Shown here: positions 47,001 through 56,000 of the stretch, one piece after another
Numbering within the stretch: the stretch's first letter is position 1
Layout: each line of letters starts with the position of its first letter
Source of the DNA: Saccharina japonica
Taxonomy: Eukaryota; Sar; Phaeophyceae; Laminariales; Laminariaceae
Assembly: GCA_008828725.1 (NCBI GenBank)
Contig: MEHQ01001693.1
Coordinates: forward strand, 1 to 64,000
Length of the DNA: 64,000 nt
Reading direction: 5' to 3'
Program-made: the position numbers and the translations under genes
The notes under the pieces: model-generated
The model's input: the letters and a program-made list of their open reading frames with translations, nothing else
What the model was told of the DNA's origin: nothing
The model's database searches: none

Positions 47001-50000
47001 AAGAAAGAGAAAATCTGGTCCAGGCTGGATTTCTTATTATTTGAGAGAGGGTGCTTTCTACACTAATTTCAAGATAACGACTACCCACTTTATTATTTTC
47101 CTCCAACTCTCAGCCTGGCTTTCTTTTTAGCCTGTTTCTCACTACGTGTCCTGTTGTTAGTCCGTTGGGCTACTGGTAAAAGGTTAACCGATCGCCTACC
47201 CGAACTAGGCCTTATAACACTCTCCCCCCCTGGACCGGCGGGATATTCAGGACAGACCGGATATACGGGTCGTCGTGTCAAAGCCAATCGGCCTCGCGGT
47301 TCCAATGTTATGGGGACCCAGAGAGAGTGTTTTTCAGGTTCTGGACATGAGGAAATTCACTTTTTCTTAAAAAAGTGTTTTCATGGTGGAGGTGAAATTC
47401 GAACTCACGGCCAGCAACTCATGTCCTGCCGTCGACGCCATATGTTAAGGTCTTAGTCCGTTGGGCTACTGGTAAAAGGTTAACCGATCGCCTACCCGAA
47501 CTAAGTCTTATAACACTGTACTGTATGATCACACCATGGATGGGTAGACTGCCAACAACAAACAGCAGTATGGGCCCACCCAAGAGCAAAGAACCACCCA
47601 GTACGTAAACTGCCGCTACCTCCAGTAATAAGAAACTGACGTTACCCCCAGAAATAAGAAACTGAGTTTAACCTCAGAAATAAGAAAACGAGTTTACCCA
47701 CTATTTAGAACCTGAGGTTACCCCAGAAATAAGAAACGGAGGCGCTTCTGTTTTCGGGGACTTGTTTAAGAGATCTAATTGTATTAAGAACTCGCGTTCA
47801 GCGACGGGCGCTCCCACCAAATCCTGCATAGTAGGACGCACGATACGGTAGCCTGCATGCAGGTGTACCGCGTGTTTGATGAGCTCTATACCTGCAGTAT
47901 CTCTGGGTCGTAGTTTTGTGACCACAGAACTGGTACCTTTTTAGGATGAAGAATCGGCACGGACACTGGGTGTGCTGGATGTCGACGGGTAGAAAGGAAG
48001 GTTTAATGTGAAGAACACACACACACACAGTAGTCTAAACACTGATTTCGGAGGAAAATAAAACTGCTACGAGTATCAATATATGCGTACCTGGTGAACA
48101 ATCTCACGGCAAAGTATACAGTAGTGAAAAACATGGCAACACAAAAAAACCAAGAATGAAGATTCCGACGGTGTTGGATTAAGGAGCCCGATCATTCAGA
48201 AACTTTTTCAGCCAAAAAAAGGTATACCTCCATCGTCAACACAAAACAAGAATGAAAATTCCGACGGTGTTGGGTTGAGGAGCCCGATCATTCAGAAACT
48301 GTTTCACGGCCAAAAAAAGGAATACCTCCATCGTCAACACAAAAAAACAAGAAATGAAGATTCCGACGGTGTTAGGTTAAGGAGCCCGATTATTCAGAAA
48401 CTGTTTCAGCCAAAAAAAGGTATACCTCCATCGTCAACACAACACAAGAATTAAAAATTCCGACGGTGTTGGCCCGATCATTCAGAAACTGTTTCGGCCA
48501 AAAAAAGGTATACCTCCATCGTCAACACAAAACAAGAATGAAGATTCCGACGGTGTTGGGTTAAGGAGCCCGATCATTCAAAACATGTTTCAGCCAAAAA
48601 AAGGTATACCTCCGTCGTATAGCACGCGGCGCAGACCACATGGTCATTGTTGGTGTCGCACTGCTAGCAAGGTGTCAGCCTCGGTCAGAATGGGTGTTGC
48701 GGGCCTATAGTGTAAATTTGCTGTGGAAAGCGAGGAGCCATGTGCGCTACGCCAAAGAAGCAACACGAAGTCAAGAGCAGACTTGGGGGGGGGGGGGGCG
48801 GCAGCAGTAATGCCATAATGCCGTGTTGGCTGGAGTATGGCGGTGTGGCAGCTCGATTCGCAAGCTTCATGTTGACTACAGTACATAATATGTGTGATGA
48901 TGGCGGACGCTTGTTTAGGCCGAACTCGACTACTTTTTGGTGGTGTTTATTATTTTGTTTTTTTTTCATATTTTATTTATCAAAGTCTTGTTGTGTACAT
49001 ACTGTTCGCTAACTTAATTAACTTTCCATTATCCACCAGACACAACGTTCTCCCCCTTTTGCTAAATTGTATATATCTACAGTACTATCTGTCATTACTG
49101 TTGTATACCCTCTTCTTCTTGTTGCATGCTCAGTTTTTTCTCTTAAACGTGTCGTAATACATACATACGTACAGTAGACGTTTCAGCTCAAACTGTGACG
49201 GTCTCCGCCAAACCTGCCTCGCTCCGCTGGCGCTGTTCCCCACAACTAGCACGGGGGAGGGGGGGGGGGGGGGGTCGCCCCCCCCACACCAGGGGGGGGG
49301 GGGGGGGGGGGGGGTGTACTCATGTCGTGCACGGCCGGAGTCATATGACCACAGACCCTCGCATCCCTACAATGCCGGGATGGAGCACGTTGGGTTTTCA
49401 CCAACCAGGCAGAGGGGGGGCGGGTATAATCACAACCTAGGAAATACCCCCAAAAACGGTATATTCCCCTGTCTAAAGTTACTACGGTAACCGTAATTTG
49501 ATTATGATTCCTGACTGCTATTTAATACTACTACTGTATGTTCCCTCGTGGCAGTATAGTCGCGACTCCGAACAATACACAATGGCTAGTTTTCCATGGA
49601 GCCTTCGTTGGCTCAGAATACAAACTATATAACACACGGCAAATATGCTCGTGCAGCAGGTGTGGTCAACTATTGTTATCGCTATAATAGACATTGGTGA
49701 CAGGCCTTCTCTGTCACGCCTTCTTGCTCCGGGTAGTTGGCTTTTGCCACCCGGTCTGGGTGTTCTGCCGTGCTACAGTAGTTGTAGTACGCCTTCTCGT
49801 CTCATGCGGCGCAACGAACGAGAAAATAAGGTTAACGCTCCCATTTTTGGAGTCGCCGTTCCGACGCTCTCGCTACGTGTGGGCAGGATCTTGAGAGTAG
49901 TACAGGCTTCACGTATTGAACGCTCCCATTTTCGAGTTGCCGTTTCGATGCTCTCGCTAAGGGCCCATATTAACGAATACAAAATAAATTCAATTTGGAA

Positions 50001-53000
50001 AAAAATAAAATTCAAATTCGCTTTTCATTGGTCAACACACGCACCAGCACCAAATGTTATGCCCCAAGATCCTAATCTTTGGTGCTGGTGCGTGTGTTGA
50101 CCAATGAAAAGCGGATTTGATTTTTTTTTTCCAAATTGAATTTTTTTCTTCTTCGTTAAAACGGGCCCTAAGTGGGGGCAAATCTTGAGAGTAGCAGAGT
50201 CTTAGCATATTGATGAGACGCGTGCTACGGTAGAGGAGGTATACCTTTTTTTGGCTGAATCGTTTTATGAACGATCGGGCTCCATACTAACCCAAATTCG
50301 TCGGACTTTTCATTTTTTGTGGGACGAAATATGTTTCAGACTATACTTCGGTCAGGAGATTTTATCATCCGGCAGCACTTTTATTCTCCTCCGAAAATCC
50401 TTTTTTTTTTCGGTGAGGTGTGACGCTCCTTAAGTGAGGAGCTCAGAAAAAAAAACATGTGCACCTCTATTATCGTAGCATGCGTCGAGACACGATGCGA
50501 CATGGGCGACTGCTGTGAACTAAAATGACCCACACGAGTACGATGAGAAGTAATTAGTAGTTGGCGGTACACTGTTCGGGGGTTATAGCGTTGCTACGAG
50601 TTAATATGCAAGCGCGGGCAGAGAGTTAGTTGGTGTCAGTATGAGACCGGGGGAAAAAATCCAGTACGTTTGCCCATCTCGCTGTAGACCATTATTGATT
50701 GATTGATTGATTGGTTGGCTTTACGTTCCTCGCTCTTCTTCCGTCGAAACTAAGATCCGAGGTTTCAACCCAATTCCCGGGAGGTTGTCGTCGTCCGCCT
50801 TTTCTCTCCTCGCCACGGCATAGCTGTCCCCTCCGCTCTCCTCGTTCGTCTGACGGGGGTAACACGCTTCACGGTGTGTAACACCAACCTACTTAAGACT
50901 CGTGCAACGATAGTGGTGGCAACATTTTGACAAAAAAAAACGTTTTTTGGATGATCGGGCTCCTTAACCCAAATTCGTCGGACTTCTTATCATTTTTGTG
51001 TTGCCAAATATTCCATAGTATACCTATAGCTCATGGGATTGTTGATCGGGTAGCACTTTGACTTTCCTCTAAATTATTTTTTCGGGGCAGGTAGGGAGCT
51101 CCTCAAGTTAGGAGCTCAGGCAAAACATGGTGTATCTCTATCGTAGCATTCGTCTTAATACTACAGTGCTACTGGGGTCTCAACGCAGGATGGTGTGTCG
51201 CCATCCCCCTCCTCTCCTTGCCACGGTATAGTTGTTCCTCGTCGGTTTTTCGTCGAGCTAATGGGGCAGCACTCTCCCTTCGGTCGTCTGGCTGGGCTAA
51301 CACGCTTCACGGTGTATAATAGCATCAAGACGCGTGGTACGATAGGATAGAGGTTCTATAGTACTTTTTGGCTGAAAATGTTTCTGAATGACGAGTCTTC
51401 ACCCGAAATCATCGGATTTTTCTTTTTTTGTTGCGATAGGTTTCATTGTTCACTTAAGGGCCCGTTTTAACGATGAAAAAACAAAATCAATTTGGAAAAA
51501 AAAAAAAATCAAATCCGCTCTTCATTGGTCAGCACCCGCACCACCACCCAAGATTATACCCCAAGATCCTAATCTTTGGTGCTGGTGCGTGTGTTGACCA
51601 ATGAAAAGCGTATTTTAATTTTATTTTTTCACAAATTGAATTTATTTTGTACTCGTTAATATGGGCCCTAAGCCAGGTTATTGTTCGTCGGCTACGTAGC
51701 TATTATTTTAGTTTCCTTCAAAGTCATTGTGTGGGTGACGTCTAGAGCTTTTCAAGTGACCATGCTCAGAAAAAACACGGTACACCTCTACCGTAGCATG
51801 CCTCTCAACCCTACTTAATACAGCACAGGACCACATATTGATACCGGTAACGAAATAAGAAAGGGGAAAGCTGTGGTCCAGACTAGGTTTCATTTATGGG
51901 AATGGGCATATATATATATAATATATATATATATACGTTCTACACTAACTTCAGTGTAACGACTCCATAACGACTCAATAATGTATTGCTTTCCTGTAGA
52001 TCCCAGCCTGCCTTTCTTATTGCTCGTTTCTTTTTACTGCACAGATAGGTGCAACGTACCGTCGTCGCTGTTGTGTCGGATGTACTTCACACAGGTGTAC
52101 CATCAATCCCAATGGTTACAAGGAAATTCGGGTATACCTTTCGAAGTGGCAACTATTTGGCATATATCTGCTTTATTTACTGTACACAGGTGTGTCTATA
52201 ATATGATCATACTTCGAAGTATGAAGATTAGTCCCTCTCACACTGATTATCATACAATGATATAGTTGTCCCGCACACTCCTGCTGCCACCGTCTGTCTC
52301 TTGTTAGATATTTCGCCAAGAGTTAGACACACCCCGACACTCCCCTCCCCTCGTCCAGCGGATCGAGAACCGACGCCGTGCACACATCTTGCACCGTCGC
52401 CAATTCTGAACATCAAGCTCTATCTACCCTCGGACGCGTGCCTCGCCTTTTAGGGGTGGTGCCTAATTATTTTGAGGGTGGTGTCACTTGATTACAGTAT
52501 AGGAGCTTTACACCTCACCCCGGCAACCGACCGTGGGGGGGGGGGACTACGTATACAACCCCATCGACCGGTTACTGTAGATACATAGGCATGCAAGTAA
52601 GAGTGCCTTAATTGCCTCTTAGGGGTGGCGCCTAATTATTCTGAAGGTGGTGTCGCTTGATTACAGTATAGGAGCTCTCTATACCTCACCCCGGCAACCA
52701 ACCGTGGGGGTGGGGGGGTGTACTCATGTCGTGCACGGCCGTAGTCATATGACCATAGACCCTCGCATCCCTACAATGCCAGGACGGAGCACGTTGGGTT
52801 TTCACCAACCAGACAGACATTGCTTGCACCAAGCGCGAAGCGCCGTGAGGTATTGGGCGAGTCGCATGGAGGGTGAGCTGCATCCTGCTAAAAACCGCCT
52901 CTAAGGCGGACTTGCATATGGACGACAGCTTCAATGAGTTAATTTATTTTCTGGTGTGGTCACTTCCTGAGACAGCTATGTAACTGCCTCGCGGGTGCCT

Positions 53001-56000
53001 TACCATATACGCACTACTTGATACGACCATTCCCCTTGTGCGGAGCGAAGCTTCTCCACCCCGCACAAATGATCTAACAAGACCGCCAGCTTTGGTGACC
53101 GCAAAAAAAAAACAAAAAAAACAACGGTACCCTGGTTGTCTAACTCACGCAGTGAGAGGCGTATTTTACAGCGTCGTTGTCAACCGACGTCAATCCAACC
53201 TATACGTATATCGTGGGGGGGGGGGACTACATATACAATCCCATCGACCGGTTACTGTAGATACATACATAGGCATGCATGCAAATAAGCGTGTTGATAG
53301 ATACGTGTCGGATCTAAAAAAATATGTATTGGCTGGATTGTCGGTTAAGAAGCTATCCGCGTCAGTCAGTAGGAAACAGTTTGGGCTGAAACGTGCAAGA
53401 CCTCAGTACCTGCCGTAAACCCTCTGGGTAGAGGAGATGCACCATGTTTTTTTCCCCTGAAGGGTAGTCACGTGAGGAGCTATAATAACAAAAGCTCTAT
53501 TCCTCAACCCCCAGAAACAAAACTGGTTATGGGAGGGAAAATATAAGAAAAATGCTACGATCTACGTACGTACCCGATGAAGAATGCCATGGCCTGACTG
53601 TAGACTTGACAAATATGCAGTACAGGACACCTAATAACAAGGAACAGGAAATCTGGTCCAGGCTGAATTTCGTATTCGAGAGAGGGATTTCTCGTTTGAG
53701 AGAGGGTGCTTTCTACACCAATTCTAAGATAGCGACTGACACGTGCTACGATAGAGGTGCACCGTGTTTTTTCTGAGCTTCTCGCTTAAGGAGCGTCATA
53801 CCTCACCGAAAAAATGATTTTGGAGGAAAATAAAAGTGCTGCCGGATGAGAAATATCCTGACCGAAGTATACTCTGAAACATTTTTCGTCACAAAAATGA
53901 ATGTCCGACGAATTTGGGTTAAGGAGCCCGATCGTTCAGAAAACGATTCAGCCAAGAATAGGCACGCGTCGACTCCCGAATTTCTTCATTTCAACCTAAA
54001 TCTCAGCCTGTGGCTTTCTTACAAGCTTGTTTCTTATTAGGTGTCCTGTACTACTGTATTGCAGCACAAAATGATGAAATTCCGACGAATTTCGGGGGTT
54101 AAGGAACGCCTTCATTCCGAAAACGTTTCAGCGAAAAAAAAAAAAAGGGTGGTTGTTCTACCGAGGCATGCTACGGTATGATAGAGGTGCACCATGAGGT
54201 GCGCCATGATTTTTCTGAGGATGTTGTCACTTGAGGGGCTTTTATTTATACTTGGCCCCCAAAAACTGATTCTGGAGGAAAATAAAAGTGCTACGTAATA
54301 TATATGACCAATCCCCCGGCCTAAGTGTATAAAGTGAAACATTCTGCAAGACTAGAATGGGAATTCGATGATTTTGGGTTATTGAGGAGCCCCGTCGTCC
54401 AGAAAGCGTTTGAGCCAAAATAAGGTATACCTCTGTTGTAGTAGCACGAGTCTACCTCTCTGTCATCGTAGCGCGTGTGTCGTTGCGTAAGCCGTCGTTT
54501 TTTCCATGACAGCGCGTGACCGTTCCGGCCCCACGGTCGCCACCACTACCCGCCACCGCGCACGAGGGGTGGCCATACAATATCATCCTTAGTGCGGGTG
54601 GCGTGGACTTGAGCGTCCTATATATACCCGGTTCCCGTTTTGCTAATTCACCAAAGCTTACTCACGATAATACAACGCCGTTTTTTTTGTATTTACACTA
54701 TAAGAATTCAAGACATCAATTAGTTGTATTCACCTTCGATCCCCGTTTAGCAAATTCACCGGAGCTTACTTACGATAATTCAACGACATGTTTTATATTG
54801 AATTCATACCTGGTACTAATTCAAAGGCATTAATTACTGTAGTGTTCACGTGTTCACCTTTGAAGAACACGGAATATACATATAGAGAGAGAGAGATAGA
54901 GGACGAACAAACCAGCGGGCAACTACCCGGGCAGGACAGAATGCGCCATTGTTGTATCAACTAAAAAAAACGAGGGGTGTGCATTCAGATAACATCTACA
55001 TTACGGGGGGCCATAGTAAATACTAGTAAATAAGACCTACGGTACACAGAAAAGCCTATACACTTCCCTATTTTTACTAACAGTCACTTGGTCCTATTTA
55101 CTATGGTCCTCCGCAATAGAGGTGGCATAACGGATGTTGCTCGGGAAACGGGAAAACTTATCCCAAGCTTCCCGAGAGGCGGAAGGACCGGGCGAAGTTG
55201 CCAGGGTATATACCCTGGTCGTGAGCAAAAACAAATTGAGACACTTTTTCTTCTTGTTTTTCTCTATTGTTGCAGGTGCTACTTCCATAAGTGCCAAAGT
55301 ATTTATATACCGCCATGATACACAGTGTTTATGCTTTCGTTTCTTCTCTCCTTTACAACTCGAACAGGGTGGTAGGGGTGGATGGAATTAATAATGGTGA
55401 AGTAAGTAATGACTCTAGCGATTACGGGGGACCATAGTAAATACCAGGTAGGACTTACGGTACACACAAAAACCGATATATTTCCCTATTTTTTACTCTC
55501 AATATTTGGTCCATATTTACTACGTATGTATGCCCCCCGGTAATAACACAGTATACGACAGATAGATGCTAACAATCTCTAATCTTAGGCCAGACTGGAA
55601 TTCTTACGTAAGACTGGGTGTGTTCTACACTATTTTCAGTACAAAGATATCGTATTCTTAGTGTTCCCCCCAAAATCTCCGTCTCAAATTCTTAATTACC
55701 AGATTCTTAGCATCTGTCGCGTACTGTAGACAATATAATGAGTTTCGAAGCGGATTTTACTTTATTTCAGAGACAATATATAAACCAAAGAGGGGGCGGC
55801 CGAACGACCCCCCGGCAGATTCGACAGCGTTCTCCCATGGTGCATCCCTGACGCCTACCGGTAGACCAAGTACTACTTCGTATGACATAACTATGGTGGG
55901 TCTGGATGATTTTCTGTGCCTCTGGTTGACACTCCGGGGGGAATCGACCCCGGGATTCGCGATGGCCGTATACGATGGAGGTGCACCTGTATACAGTACA

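Noticed and set aside
48140..48625. Possible CRISPR array (regular repeats with spacers)
   Set aside because: The whole unit repeats, with no unique spacers. It derives from a MITE end in a eukaryotic genome.
55900..55960. tRNA-like B box at GAATCGACCCCGGG (minus strand)
   Set aside because: No A box or acceptor stem at the right distance; the adjacent sequence is MITE.
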